Positions 1 to 11,222 of a DNA stretch of 39,646 nucleotides are shown piece after piece. The position numbers and the translations under genes are program-made. The stretch spans positions 196,976,504 to 197,016,149 of the forward strand of contig JBOZIK010000001.1 of assembly GCA_051453625.1 (NCBI GenBank), written 5' to 3'. The notes beneath the pieces were generated by a model, which worked only from the letters and a program-made list of their open reading frames with translations, was not told the DNA's origin and did not search any database. The number at the start of each line of letters is the position of its first letter. Within the stretch, counting starts at the first letter, position 1. The DNA comes from Welwitschia mirabilis (Eukaryota; Gnetophyta; Gnetopsida; Welwitschiales).

Positions 1-273
1 TATGATTGCATTCATTGCTTGTGCATTCATCTAGAGAATCTTTTTGTCATGTGCATCCCAGCTTTCTCTGGATTTCAGTACATCTTTTCCATGAGGGTCT
101 ATTTTGGTTGGAGGAGAGTAACTGAATTCTACTACAACCCAAATATCTGGGTTGAGCAAAGTCAGGAAAATGCTCATCTTCGATTTCCAGTGGACACAGA
201 TGCTGCCATTGAAAAAAGGAGGTCTTAAGACTGACTGTCCTTTATGATGCCCTGCAAAGCTAGAGGATGCCAT
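1..273 (-). pseudogene. Sirevirus-like Copia Gag, N-terminal part, runs off left edge
   Basis: Gag of a minus-strand LTR retrotransposon. The ATG at 273-271 opens with MASSSFAGHHKGQSV and continues with LRPPFFNGS, W-K-S-K-M and D-I-W-V-V-V-E, the usual start of plant Sirevirus/Copia Gag (a short Ser-rich head, then a YxxWKxxM-like block and DLWDxVE-like block). An in-frame TAG at 33-31 interrupts it; the same frame resumes with M-N-A-Q-A-M-N-A, which matches the family's next conserved block, so the stop is a mutation inside a longer Gag. The rest lies beyond the left edge. The distance from ATG to the primer-binding site is about 60 bp. The family call is from remembered motifs, not a search. 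Confidence 0.8.
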
Positions 274-333
274 TGAACTTTATCTACACTAAAAATGAAA
301 ATAAACCAAATATGTGCAGATCTAGAGCAACCA

Positions 334-346
334 GGCTCTGATACCA
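334..346 (-). other. Primer-binding site (initiator tRNA-Met) of the minus-strand Copia element
   Basis: Read on the minus strand the bases are TGGTATCAGAGCC, the standard plant Copia primer-binding site complementary to the 3' end of initiator tRNA-Met. It lies just left of the LTR end and just right of the Gag start, which fixes the element's orientation and shows that the LTR beside it is the 5' LTR. Confidence 0.9.
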
Positions 347-492
347 ATTATTAGGATCTTAATGGGCACCCTAGAAGGGGGGTGAATATGGCAATAAAAA
401 TTATTCAGCAAACTTAACATTTATAGATCTGACAACACAAGGATGAATCAATAAAAATGATACAAAAATAAAGACTAAGAGAAAGAAACAAG

Positions 493-1335
493 NNNNNNNN
501 NNNNNNNNNNNNNNNNNNNNNNNNNNNNNNNNNNNNNNNNNNNNNNNNNNNNNNNNNNNNNNNNNNNNNNNNNNNNNNNNNNNNNNNNNNNNNNNNNNNN
601 NNNNNNNNNNNNNNNNNNNNNNNNNNNNNNNNNNNNNNNNNNNNNNNNNNNNNNNNNNNNNNNNNNNNNNNNNNNNNNNNNNNNNNNNNNNNNNNNNNNN
701 NNNNNNNNNNNNNNNNNNNNNNNNNNNNNNNNNNNNNNNNNNNNNNNNNNNNNNNNNNNNNNNNNNNNNNNNNNNNNNNNNNNNNNNNNNNNNNNNNNNN
801 NNNNNNNNNNNNNNNNNNNNNNNNNNNNNNNNNNNNNNNNNNNNNNNNNNNNNNNNNNNNNNNNNNNNNNNNNNNNNNNNNNNNNNNNNNNNNNNNNNNN
901 NNNNNNNNNNNNNNNNNNNNNNNNNNNNNNNNNNNNNNNNNNNNNNNNNNNNNNNNNNNNNNNNNNNNNNNNNNNNNNNNNNNNNNNNNNNNNNNNNNNN
1001 NNNNNNNNNNNNNNNNNNNNNNNNNNNNNNNNNNNNNNNNNNNNNNNNNNNNNNNNNNNNNNNNNNNNNNNNNNNNNNNNNNNNNNNNNNNNNNNNNNNN
1101 NNNNNNNNNNNNNNNNNNNNNNNNNNNNNNNNNNNNNNNNNNNNNNNNNNNNNNNNNNNNNNNNNNNNNNNNNNNNNNNNNNNNNNNNNNNNNNNNNNNN
1201 NNNNNNNNNNNNNNNNNNNNNNNNNNNNNNNNNNNNNNNNNNNNNNNNNNNNNNNNNNNNNNNNNNNNNNNNNNNNNNNNNNNNNNNNNNNNNNNNNNNN
1301 NNNNNNNNNNNNNNNNNNNNNNNNNNNNNNNNNNN
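493..1335. other. Assembly gap, 843 N
   Basis: Run of 843 unknown bases inside the 5' LTR. The open frame reported across it on the minus strand is meaningless. Confidence 0.99.
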
Positions 1336-1844
1336 AGTGCACCAGATTTTTATAGTGGTTCGGCCAAGCCTACTCCACTCTCAGGGGGCAGCAAACAGCT
1401 ATCAGCCTTCTGCTTCCCTTAATCAGAGTTCCTTTACAACCACTCCTTCACAGGGAGTTCTTATGGCTTACAGGCCTCTGCTCAAATCCTTGAGCCTCTT
1501 ACAACATGGAAGAGAATAGAGGGAGAGAGAGATTTTTGATAAGAAAGTGCCTAGATCTAGCACATGTCATCAGCATTTAATGCTCAGATAATCCTTTATT
1601 AATGATAGATAGCATAGTTGAGAATAGATAACTTTCAGATTGTAGAGAGCTCCAAAAGATTTTTTCAAAATGTAAGCATTATTCTTTTGATCCAATAGGA
1701 TAGAATATATATGCACAAGAGTAAAAGCTAGGTCTTTGATCTTCTAATCATAAGCCCAGCACCCACTAAAGAGCCATTGAAAAAATAAAACCCGCGGTTA
1801 ACGTCTATAAACGGCTATATTTCTGCGTCAATGCATATATTCCC

Positions 1845-2171
1845 GGACATCCCATCGAGAAAACTCGGACGTCCCAATTTTTAATCTCCTTTTCCAGAAA
1901 AACCGAATACAAGGTCAGACGTCCCGATTTCACATAGCGAACATCCCGGTACAGAAAGCCGTATACAGGGTCGGACGTCTCGATTTCTTAGGGCAAACGT
2001 CCCGGTATAGCAAACCCGCATACAGGGTCGGACGTCCCGAATTCACAACGCAGACGTCCCTATATAAATAACCAAGTGTAGTTCTGGACGTCCCGATTTC
2101 TCAGAGCAGACATTCCAATATATAAAACTGCATACATGGTCAGATGTCCCAATTATATAGGGCGGACGTCT
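1845..2171. repeat. Tandem array of paired GGACGTCC palindromes inside an LTR
   Basis: Twelve copies of the 8-bp palindrome GGACGTCC, or variants one to three bases away, start at 1845, 1867, 1917, 1939, 1973, 1995, 2030, 2052, 2086, 2108, 2142 and 2164. They form six pairs. Within every pair the spacing is exactly 22 bp; pairs repeat every 56-57 bp, except the first step of 72 bp. The sequence between sites is also partly conserved (for example 'cgatttc' after the first site, 'cggtata' after the second, 'catacagggtc' before the next pair). A weaker seventh unit may start near 1799. GACGTC is a core known to bind plant bZIP proteins (C-box), so a regulatory role in the LTR is a reasonable inference but unproven. 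Confidence 0.9.
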
Positions 2172-2200
2172 CGATCTGGAGAAAGCTTGTTTTCTGACTG

Positions 2201-4592
2201 AAAATCTTTATCATTGAAAATGTATGATACAACATACCACATAAGTTACTTATTACAATCCACATTTATTACATTGTACTTCCAAATATAAACTATTTTT
2301 GCATTTAACTGACACTCACCTTTAGTTTATACTTCAGTTTTTGGGAAATCATTTTTGATTATCCATCACCTTAGTGATTTTGCCCGGGGGAATCTTTTTT
2401 GTGTCCCTCTTTTATAACCACCATGTTACCATATATCATTAGTATAATTGCCATCTATAAGATTATAATGATTTGTAACTTGATTACAACCAGTTGTCTA
2501 ATTTTTTTAAGATGATTGCATCCCTTCCATTACAATATGAGATTGTCATACATACACCATGCTTAACTCATGATGCACATATGGATCTATTCCCTACTAA
2601 TTACAAGATTTTCCATATGTGTTATATTTAGTTTTGAGCTTCTTTGATTATCAAACAATACTCTTCAGGTTTCATTAATCTAATAACCCCATTGAAATCC
2701 CTCCATAATTACTTCTTTACTTATTCATCAAGAATCCTTATAACATAGATGATTACATTACACTGTACATTTGCATTGTATAATTCTCCAACAAGCAAAG
2801 TACCACAATTACACTTACAATCAATTAGATACTTTTTCATTAATTTGAAAAATACTCTTCATCTATACAACAAAATAAATCCAACTCCAAATTCAATCAC
2901 GTTTCACAAGCATCTACAATAAGAGTGATAGAAGGAGGAAAACAAGTGGGAAGCAAATGCTACGACAAATCCACGAGAATGGATTCCTAAAACGTTGTTA
3001 AAGTGTTGCCTTGGATTTTGCACCATCTTGAGTCTCAAAGAGTGATGCATATGACTTGTATGATCTATCTTCGTTATGTTTACAATTTCTTCCTTATAAT
3101 CTACATTTTGTGTCAAAGTTCATCTCCAATTTTCTATATCTCCTATATATCCTACTTTTTATATTACAATTTATAGATAGTAGCATTCATATTACAAGCT
3201 CCCCGGAAGACACCAACAAAGAGACAAACTCATTCAGAAGCAAGATCCGAAACTGAAGTAAAAGTTGAATCCTTCGCCAAATCCATTATAATTTGGATTG
3301 TAAAATGAACCATCATGCATAAGAAATTCCCGCAAGATATTCAATTTATGCCCAATATCTTACCAAATAGTAACAACTTGGTCATAGCTATATGGCAATA
3401 TATCCAGAAAATTATCAAAAAGTGTATCCCCAAAGTCTTTCCACCATAAAGAAGTAAAAAAACCATGACATACAGGCTTGGAACAAAACCATTTAGAAAA
3501 ATGAGTATAGATCAACTTTGGAATGATAGGTTGGTGTGGCTCCTCTACACCTTGGACACCAAAATCTCCAACCAAACAAGAAGAAGGCCGACATAAGAGA
3601 AAGGCATTGCCGTTAGGCTTGAGAGTCTACTTCAAGATTGCATGTTTATCATGCAAGGATCACAATTGTAAAATGCAAATCGAATTGCAGATCGTCTTTT
3701 TCATTTAGAGATTTTGAATCGTTGGATCGCTCCAAAGGTTTTGCAAATTGTTGTGGATCGCAAACACCAAAAAACCTAAAAGTTGAATTTAAAACTTAAT
3801 GATATCAATATAATCTTTAATTGAAAGAAAAAATTAGAGCTTTTAAAATGTCTTCCTATTTATTGTTTAGTTGACACCTACCAAAGAATGTTAAAATGAT
3901 CAAAATATTCCATGTATGTTGGGTTTAAACCTCAAAAAATAATGAACCTCTCTAAATCTTTGTGGATCTCTCTGGATCTCTATAGATCTTTTTGGATCTC
4001 TGCAGATCATTACGGATTGCTTGTCGCAATGGAGCGGATCATCCTAGATCATGATCCAGAGCCTATAAACCGAGATCTAGAGGGAATCGTGATCCAAAGC
4101 AAATTTGTAGTGTTTTTTTCCCAAAATTTAGACCCAGATTACCCTAGATTGTGATTGGGATCCGCATTTCACAACTATGTTAAGGATTAGGTGACTAATT
4201 TTTGCTGTAAGCACTTGTTAGCTTCTTGCAAAAAGGATATAGTAATTTTTATATTCCATGGTCCAAAATAAAATATAAGAAAAAAGCATTCCTAAGAAAC
4301 ATGAGTATTAAAGAAATACTCTAGAGATGTCTTGGCCTTATAAACCGAAGGCAAAAATTAAAATACAAATTCCCTCTTATAATGCATCCTTGCATATAAA
4401 ATTGCTCACTTCTTGAGAAGTTAGTCCCAAGTTCAGCTACTCCACCTCAAATATTGATGCTTCTATTCCAACTTCCATTTTGCTTAGCCACCCCAAACCT
4501 CCTTTTTTGTTTCTCTTAAGACCTAGTTTGATGCCTAATAGCAGCTAGCTTGATCTTTTCCAACTTATCAAGCAATCACAATAGAATTTTTT
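2201..4592. other. Intergenic, no recognisable gene
   Basis: AT-rich sequence with only short, unconvincing frames on both strands and no protein family I recognise. The left 200-300 bp may still be LTR. The stretch 3965-4160 is unusually rich in GATC (see findings). I see nothing else to annotate. Confidence 0.5.
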
Positions 4593-5178
4593 TGAAGTGC
4601 TTCTTGACAAAGAACTTTATTAGAGAGATCACGGAGGTAGATGAAGAGATGAAAATAATAAGAATATTATGTCCACATTTTTATTCTATTTTTCTTAAAG
4701 GAAAACTTCACATCCTAGTACCCTACTTATCATTATTCAAATACTCACATATGGAAGTCTTAAAAGTCACAACTATTTAGGCCACTCATGATAACAAGTC
4801 GTATTTATGTTAACTGACAAATGAATTTTGTTCTATTTACTTAATTGTTCTAAATTCTTTACAATGAAATTTATCATAATGAAACACCTATATTACTAAA
4901 CCTAATTATCTTCTTTCACTAATTATTTTATTCAACTATTACCAAACACGATAATCAAAACAATACTTATATGCTTTTGAATTATAAATAAATTTATGGG
5001 AGTTATAAGGCACTTTAAAAAAGAACAAGTTTGCGGTGATATTCTTACAAAATCTATATCTATGACTTATTCTCCAAACAAATTTCTTCTCTACTGGTGA
5101 TCATATAAAAATACAATAATTACTAAGGGTGATATGGCTATTGATTTAATAATCGTCCCTAGAGCTCCACTTAAATCA
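4593..5178 (-). repeat. LTR-like repeat, copy 1 (pairs with 17651-18258)
   Basis: This 586-bp block aligns end to end with 17651-18258 at moderate identity. Shared landmarks in order are the left end TGAAGTG, 'cacaactattta'/'ataactattta', 'tatgttaactga', 'ttgttc.a.ttacttaattg', 'tgaattataaa', and the right end near 'gtccctaag/gtccctaga' closing in CA. Both copies begin with TG and end with CA, as LTRs do. Because the other copy has a primer-binding-site-like motif on its left, the orientation is minus, and this copy would be the 3' LTR if the two belong to one element. High divergence means an old insertion or two related solo LTRs. No target-site duplication is evident. Confidence 0.6.
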
Positions 5179-5526
5179 TAGCCATGTCTCTAAGGATCAT
5201 GTTGATGAATGTATATCACATATTCATTGAGAAACTATTACATTTTATTTAACAAGGATAATAAATTTACCGTCACAATCACATATGGCTATGTGCTAGA
5301 GGATGGAATTCCTCACTCACAGGGTGGTGATTCCTTATGTCACATAGTTGCAGCAAGTATAATGTAAATTATATTTTGGTCTAAAACAACATGCTTCACA
5401 TATAACTTTTATTGGTACATTCCCTCATACTTCATTTATACATGAGAGCAACTAATGTTTTCCATTCCTTTATCATGTGCTTAATCCCCAAAAACATTGT
5501 AATGAAATATGTCTGAAAAAAGAAAT
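5179..5526. other. Short stretch between two repeats, no gene seen
   Basis: About 350 bp between the LTR-like repeat and the 5' LTR of the next Copia element. No coding signal. If 4593-5178 and 17651-18258 are one element's LTRs, this is the distal internal region of that element, interrupted by the Copia insertion. Confidence 0.4.
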
Positions 5527-5841
5527 TGCTAGGGCACAAAGGTCTTGCACTATGATCACACACTTGGCCAAACCTTGATCATTCATTCAAACTTGTGTTG
5601 GGCCTTAGTTAATTGTGAGTCCTTTCTCTAGTGATCTCATGTTGCCTTTTCTCTACTGTAAGTTCACTGCAAGTTGTCTCTTGTTTACTACACTCCACTC
5701 CACTAGACTTTAGTCCACTTGAATTTTCTTTTGCTCATTGTCACTTTGTAGTCGTAGTTAAGTGCATGATGTTGCCTATTTAATACTACCACACTCTAAT
5801 GAATAAGAAGATGAAGTGCTTTTGGTTCTAAAAATCATTCT
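5527..5841 (+). repeat. 5' LTR of Copia element 1
   Basis: Begins TGCTAGGGCACAAAGG and ends near 'aaaaatcattct'. It matches the 3' LTR at roughly 90% by eye, apart from an 81-bp segment present in the 3' LTR (roughly 12499-12578) and absent here, so the 5' copy is 315 bp against 396 bp. The conventional CA end would fall about 4 bp earlier; I use the end of shared sequence. Confidence 0.88.
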
Positions 5842-7997
5842 AGTTTTTAGCGAAACAGTCCAATTTCCAACCAAAGATATTGTGCCCTTGAGACACCTTC
5901 TTAGAGGCTTCTAGCCTCCTCGTTGTTGTCCTTTTGGGTTGGACACTTGGACATTAACTCAGTGCTCACACCATGCATTGAACGTTTCTGTGCCTAAGAG
6001 ATGCAACTGCATCTCTCACTACTCAATGCATCGGTCGCCAAGCTACAATTAGCTCCGCTTCTTGGTCTGTCATCATCCAATTCCGTTGTGATTAGTTTGT
6101 CATGTGGTGTTCCTAAGATACTCCTGAGTTTGATGCATGGCTCTTCTCAGTGAAACTACTTGACAGTGCTTCCAACGTTTGCCACGTTGCATATCACTGA
6201 GGCACACAGGTGAAAGAACTCTACAGGTGATGCAGAAGTTTCGTCTTTGTTGGCATTCCTCAAACCCCCTGTGCGTCGTCTACCATCGTGTTGTCATATA
6301 ACACAACATCGTCGCCCTTTGCAAGATCCTTGGTCGTTTACACATGCTGTCTTTTTAAACAGCCTCAAACATAGTGGTATTTTAAAAAACAGAGGGCAAA
6401 TTCAAATTTCTATGCATATGTAAAATTGTCTAGTTTTAGACAATTGTCACTAGGGTTGTACACATGTGTTTTGTGTTGTATTTTAGCCCTATTCCATGCA
6501 CATGTTTATTAGTTGAGCTATTGCTCAGCCATTGCCCAGCTCTTGCACACATTGGGCATTTTTACAAAGCTTGTCTTTATGAAGCGTTTTATGAGGTTCT
6601 AGGCATTTTGTTAACTTGTAAGCTCAAAACTCAATTTTTTGAGGTTTTTCTTGCACATGTTCAAGGTTTGGGCTTTTTTGGATCATTATAAGCCCTTAAT
6701 TTCTATCCTTTTTGTTCATCAAGTCAAGTTGAGATGTGAAGCAAGATCCACTTGACTTGATTTTTCCCTCACAAGACTTAGCTTTTTGATTTGGATAGAT
6801 TAGGTTAAGTTAAAATGTTGAGCAAGATCCACTTAGCTTAACTATAATAAATCAAACACTGATTTTGTACGTGTTTTGATGTGTTTTTTTGTTTTTCTCT
6901 TTCTTTTGACACACTTAAAATTTTTTAAGTTTAGAATTCTGTCTAAAGCTTTAAAAAGGGAAATTACCACTCCCTTTAAACACTTAATGCATTCACTAAT
7001 AGTAAGTTTTGGTTGGTGGTGGGCAGAGGGAGTCTTACATAGACGGAGATCGGAGTCAGGCTTTCTGTTGCCTTTTGAAGCTTATTGCATAGTCTTAACT
7101 ACAATAACTGTGAAGTCCAGGCCATACGGAGAACCATATCTCTTTTAAGTGGAAATGCCCCATGCACCCCAAGGCCCAGATTCCCACATACACCCTAGTA
7201 ATCAAGGGTATATTGATGAAGGTTGAAGGCACAATGGTAAGGTCCACTTAGATTTCATCATCAAGGGGACATGACATTAAAGAACACTTACAATTTACTG
7301 AGTTGGAGATATAAGTAGATTGCCAAGATTGCATAGTGTCTTTCCTTAACGATGGTATAAAGGTGAGGGGATTGAAACTGGCTAAAGACTTGTATGCCCC
7401 ACTGACATGACTCACACTTTTTTCTTTACTCTTTTAGAAGACAATGGATAAACCCCTTGGGAAGAAATGTTATCACCAGTTGAATTTTGGAACAGACCTA
7501 AAATTGACCAATCTTAGAATTTTCATCACATTAATCAAATCTAGGCCCTTTCATAGAATTTATCTTGCTCAAATTAACAAATTTAACAAATTACCTTGTT
7601 TTTCTTTCATACGCATAGGATTTCAATCATTTGGGGTAGTTTCTTAATTTTCTCAGGGTCTTTCAGTTTTGTCACACTTTAAGTTTTGGATAGATCACTC
7701 GAATTGTGGGAAAATCCCTTTTCATTGTGACTATACCTCTCTGTTGTGACCCTTGTTTCTTTTGATAGTGATGTTGTGACTTGGATAGATCACTTGAAAC
7801 TGTGGATGAGAGCAAGATCCCTTTTCCTCTGACTATAACATTGCCTTCATTTTCCTTGTCTCGTTTTTGGGTTTTGACAAGTTTTCTTTGTGTAACTGAT
7901 TGATCCCTTTCAGTGGTGGATGTGAGCAAGATCCCCCTAGAATACAACTTTACCTCACGATTTGTCAAACCTCTTTTATTTCTTCCTAGAGTTCATC
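5842..7997 (+). other. Leader region of Copia element 1 with diverged internal repeats
   Basis: No coding signal, and no initiator tRNA primer-binding site directly after the LTR. Between about 6700 and 7960 a motif pair recurs: 'ggatag/attgatc' followed 25-45 bp later by 'gagcaagatccc'. The 'agcaagatcc' core is at 6743, 6822, 7808 and 7925, and a mutated copy lies near 7705. The last copy is about 70 bp before the gag ATG. The repeats could be an old tandem duplication in the leader; part of this region may be a separate insertion. Confidence 0.5.
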
Positions 7998-8960
7998 ATG
8001 GCTTCAATATCAAAAGGCAAAATCCAAATCTTGTTAGACAGCTTCACGCTAGTTTTCACTATAGAAATCATGACCAGCCTCAAGGTAACTTTGCATAATC
8101 ATCAGAGTTGGGAGTAATCAAATGAAGACTTCATGTCTACAATAAGTATTTATGGATGTGATAGAGGATTTTTCAATAAAGTATGTGTTCCTCTTCAGAA
8201 GTAGGATGGAGAAGATGCATGGCAAGCCATTCACAACAAACTCATAGAGATCACGTGAAAATCAATGGACCCTCCACATAAGAAGTTGGAAGATACAAGT
8301 AAATCCAATTATACCCACTATTGTACCTTGTGGGTCACATTTTATGTGAAGAATGATCTGGGATTGATTAACCTTGTTATGAGTATGAACAGCCTTCATT
8401 ATGAGAAAGCCAAAATGCGTCAACTTATAGCTCAGATGACAGATATTAAGGCGAAGGTTACTGAGATAGACCCGAAAAATCAAGTATGCATTCATTACGT
8501 CAACTTGATTCATTGTTGCTTGGAGGATTCATCTCTTCATAGCTACACTCTATCTACACTCTATCTCTTCATGGAATTAAGTAGCTACACAATATGAATT
8601 TTAACACGCTTAGTAAGGATCTTATAGTCATAGAAACACAATTTAACTTCACAGGCTCTCCATCCTCTAATGCAGCATTCGAAGTTTCTCATTCTTATAG
8701 CCCTCCTCGACAAAATAAATAGCCTGCAAACAAGCCTCATCAGCATAAGGACAAGCATAATGATAAAGGAAAGGCTCTGCAAAAACATCAATCTACTACG
8801 CTGTCACCTCATAATAAGCCTCAGCAAAAGAAGAAGCCAGATTAGAAAACTGCCACATCTAAGAAAAACAAATATGAATGCTCACGGTGTGGAAGACAAG
8901 GTTATACCGCACACTTCTGTAGGATTCCTTGGGAAAAGATAAAATCTACCCCTAAAGCAA
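7998..8960 (+). pseudogene. Copia element 1 Gag
   Basis: Structural protein of the retrotransposon particle. A plausible start is the ATG at 7998 (MASISKGKIQ), after which the frame is broken several times. The N-terminal part is only weakly like Copia Gag. The C-terminal part is Lys-rich and carries a zinc knuckle at 8879-8920, C-S-R-C-G-R-Q-G-Y-T-A-H-F-C. The spacing is that of CX2CX4HX4C, but the His is Tyr (TAT), which one C-to-T change from CAT explains. The zinc-binding site is therefore damaged. The protease domain follows after about 150 bp. Confidence 0.75.
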
Positions 8961-9056
8961 GTGCAATAACCAAAGAATCTAGTTCATATGAAGATGCTAA
9001 ATCCTTTGAATCCAATACAGTTTTTGAAAACATTGATTTTGGTGGTATGAGTGCAT

Positions 9057-10215
9057 ATATACCTCAAGGTGAGATGTGGATTCTTGATATAGGTGCAACT
9101 TGTCACATGACTATCAACGTGATTATTTCAGTATCTTTGTTGAAGTACCAAGTCATGTAAAGTTGGCAAAAATAACACTAATTCTTGTGGATCAATTACC
9201 CTTCACTTGACATCACTCTCTCCACAAGGCATCTCGCATGTTCTGTATGTGCCTTCCTTGAGGTCACAACTTCTCTCTCTTTTAACTTTGTTGAGAGAAG
9301 ATCACTCGATCTCCATGATGAAGCACTCACTAGACATCTATAATGAGAATAATCAGTTGGTTATGAAAGGCTACATGTATGGAAAGCTTACTCGTCTTCA
9401 ACGGTGTGTCAAAAAGGCATGATATAGCTTGTGCAATTACCCAGAATGACATTTCTTCCTCGTTATTATAGCATGCTCGTTTAGGACATCACGCCACAAA
9501 CATTGAACGCCATGCAAGAGAATGGACATCGTCTTCTTCCAAGATTTTCCTCAATGTGAAGCATGCATTATGGGCAAAGCAACTAGATAGCAATTTGCAC
9601 TAAGTATGCATGCTTTTGCTTATACACAAAGATTTATGTCATCGAATGCCAATTCCCACACTCCAAGGATTTCAGTACTTCATCTCATTTATTAATGATT
9701 CATACTCAAATGACTTGGGCATACTTTATTAAGGCCAAATCTCAAGTTTGAATATTTTTAAGAAGTTCAAAACCAAGGTGGGAAACCGGACTGATTGCAA
9801 GATTAAATGATTCCAATCAGATAGTGGTGGTGAATATACATCTGCCAAGTTTAAGAATTTTCTCACTTCCGAATGGATTCCTCACTTAAAGACTTGCCCC
9901 AAGACACCATAATAGAATGGCATTGTAAAGCAATTTAATCACACCATTGTGGGCATGGCATGGCACTCTGCATGATGTATTTTAGTGGTTGCAAAACCTA
10001 TTTATGGGGTGAGGCAGTACAAGCTGAATTTGCACCATCTTCATGTATTTGGTTGTACGTGTTATGTCCACATCCCGAGCGAACATGGTGACAAATTTGG
10101 GGCACATGCTTGCATTGGCATTTTTGTGGGAAACCCAACTAATCAGGAGTGTTATTGAGTATATCTCCCAGTGCATCACAAGATCATTGTTTTCATGACG
10201 TTGTCTTTTTAGAAA
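9057..10215 (+). pseudogene. Copia element 1 protease and integrase
   Basis: The protease starts at about 9074 with W-I-L-D-I-G-A-T-C-H-M; Copia normally has D-S-G-A, so the active-site Ser is Ile. The pre-integrase zinc domain is visible at 9472 (HARLGHH, preceded by TAG where Trp is usual) and then C-E-A-C-I-M-G-K. The integrase core shows the first Asp (D-L-C), F-Q-S-D-S-G-G-E-Y with the second Asp, and then T-P-stop-stop-N-G (9904-9921) where the family has T-P-Q-Q-N-G. The third catalytic Glu is Lys (AAG, 9928-9930). A C-terminal block with G-C-T-C-Y-V-H and a G-I-F-V-G-N-like stretch follows near 10050-10140. Several frameshifts are present. Confidence 0.88.
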
Positions 10216-10590
10216 CTTCAAACAATGATTCTCAATTTAATCCCTCGAAGCTTTGCCCTTCCTCAAACCCAGTGACCATATTAGATGCTCAATGTCCTAC
10301 GATTGAGTGGGGGAAATGTGACTGCCAATGATGCTTCAAATCCTACTATTAGAACATCCACTTTGCAGCCTCTAGGAATTGAGTATTTTATTGCTCTTAG
10401 CATACTTGGTCATAGTTCCAACAGAAATTCAATGGATTCTCCAAACGAAGAAGTTGACACTACGCAAAGACGACGTCGAAGTATTTGGTTGTAGTCTACT
10501 TTCGAAAATGTTCGTGATAATGAGAAGGGTAAAATTGGAACTAAACAAGGCTCGCATACATCTCATGATGATGACGACGACAAGTTCCAT

Positions 10591-11222
10591 GTGACGTTTG
10601 ATGGTAAAGCAACCTCGTTTAAAGATGCCATTCAACATGATACCTAGAGAAAAGCCATGCAAGAAGAATATGATAGCCTTGTTGAAAATGATACCTGAGA
10701 GTTGGTAGAGCTTCTATTAGGGCGCATAGCATTACCTAACAAATAGGTTTTCCATAAAAAATATAATGCGAACAACACCCTTGAGTAACATAAAGCTTGG
10801 CTTATTTTTATAGGCCTATGCCAGAAAAAAGGGCTTGATTACAATGAGGTCTTTGCACCAAGTGCAAACTAGGCTACCATTAGAATAGTGACTGCTTTGG
10901 CTACACAAAGAGAATGGAAGCTTCATTAATTGGACATAAAGATTGCCTTTCCACATGGAGATTTAAACTAAGAAATTCATATGATGCAATCAAAAGGATT
11001 TAAAGTGAAGGCAAAGAACATAAGGTGTAGATTGATCAAGTTACTATATGGGCTAAGACAAGCATCAAGGGCATGATACACTAAGCTTGCACATTCTCTA
11101 AGCTCCATTGGATTCAAACTATGTGATTATCAAGATATGGATGCCACATTATTTATAAAATCTGATGAGGATAAAGTCCACATATATAGTGTTGTATGTG
11201 AATGATATGCTACTAATTAGAA
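10591..11222 (+). pseudogene. Copia element 1 reverse transcriptase
   Basis: Reads in one main frame through many stops. Landmarks in order: F-K-D-A-I-Q-H-D-T, A-M-Q-E-E-Y, QKKGLDYNEVFAP, the first catalytic region L-D-I-K-I-A-F-P-H-G-D-L, KLLYGLRQASRA, DATLFIKSD, and the active site Y-V-N-D-M-L-L-I at 11195-11218. Copia has Y-V-D-D here; GAT to AAT has removed a catalytic Asp. Several stops sit where the family has Trp (TGG to TAG or TGA), for example after SRA. The integrase lies upstream and RNase H directly downstream. Confidence 0.88.

Larger units (their letters stand above)
348..2200 (-). repeat. 5' LTR of the minus-strand Sirevirus-like element (outer end uncertain)
   Basis: On the minus strand the LTR ends with a C-rich block (complement of 374-382), a CTAGGGTGCCC stretch and CCTAATA just before the primer-binding site. 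This is the typical Sirevirus LTR end, with the final CA apparently changed to TA. The same terminal block recurs at the right edge of the window (39538 onward). Across the gap, 1350-1366 carries the 'tatagtggttcgg' motif common in these LTRs, and 1845-2171 holds a palindrome array. The outer (TG) end cannot be placed; 2200 is a minimum and it may reach about 2400. The LTR would be about 2 kb if the gap size is right. Confidence 0.65.

Noticed and set aside
401-1342. 313-codon open frame on the minus strand
   Set aside because: It is almost entirely unknown bases in the assembly gap.
1845-2171. CRISPR-like look (short repeats at regular spacing)
   Set aside because: The host is a plant, the 'spacers' are themselves repeated from unit to unit, and the array lies inside an LTR. 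It is a tandem repeat.
3912-4154. 80-codon plus-strand frame
   Set aside because: Its composition reflects the GATC-rich repeated sequence rather than protein constraint.
5021-5110. Possible end of Copia pol (reads E-Q-V-C-G-D-I-L-T-K-S on the plus strand)
   Set aside because: It lies inside the minus-strand LTR-like repeat, and the aligned copy near 18100-18175 does not keep the reading. Likely coincidence.
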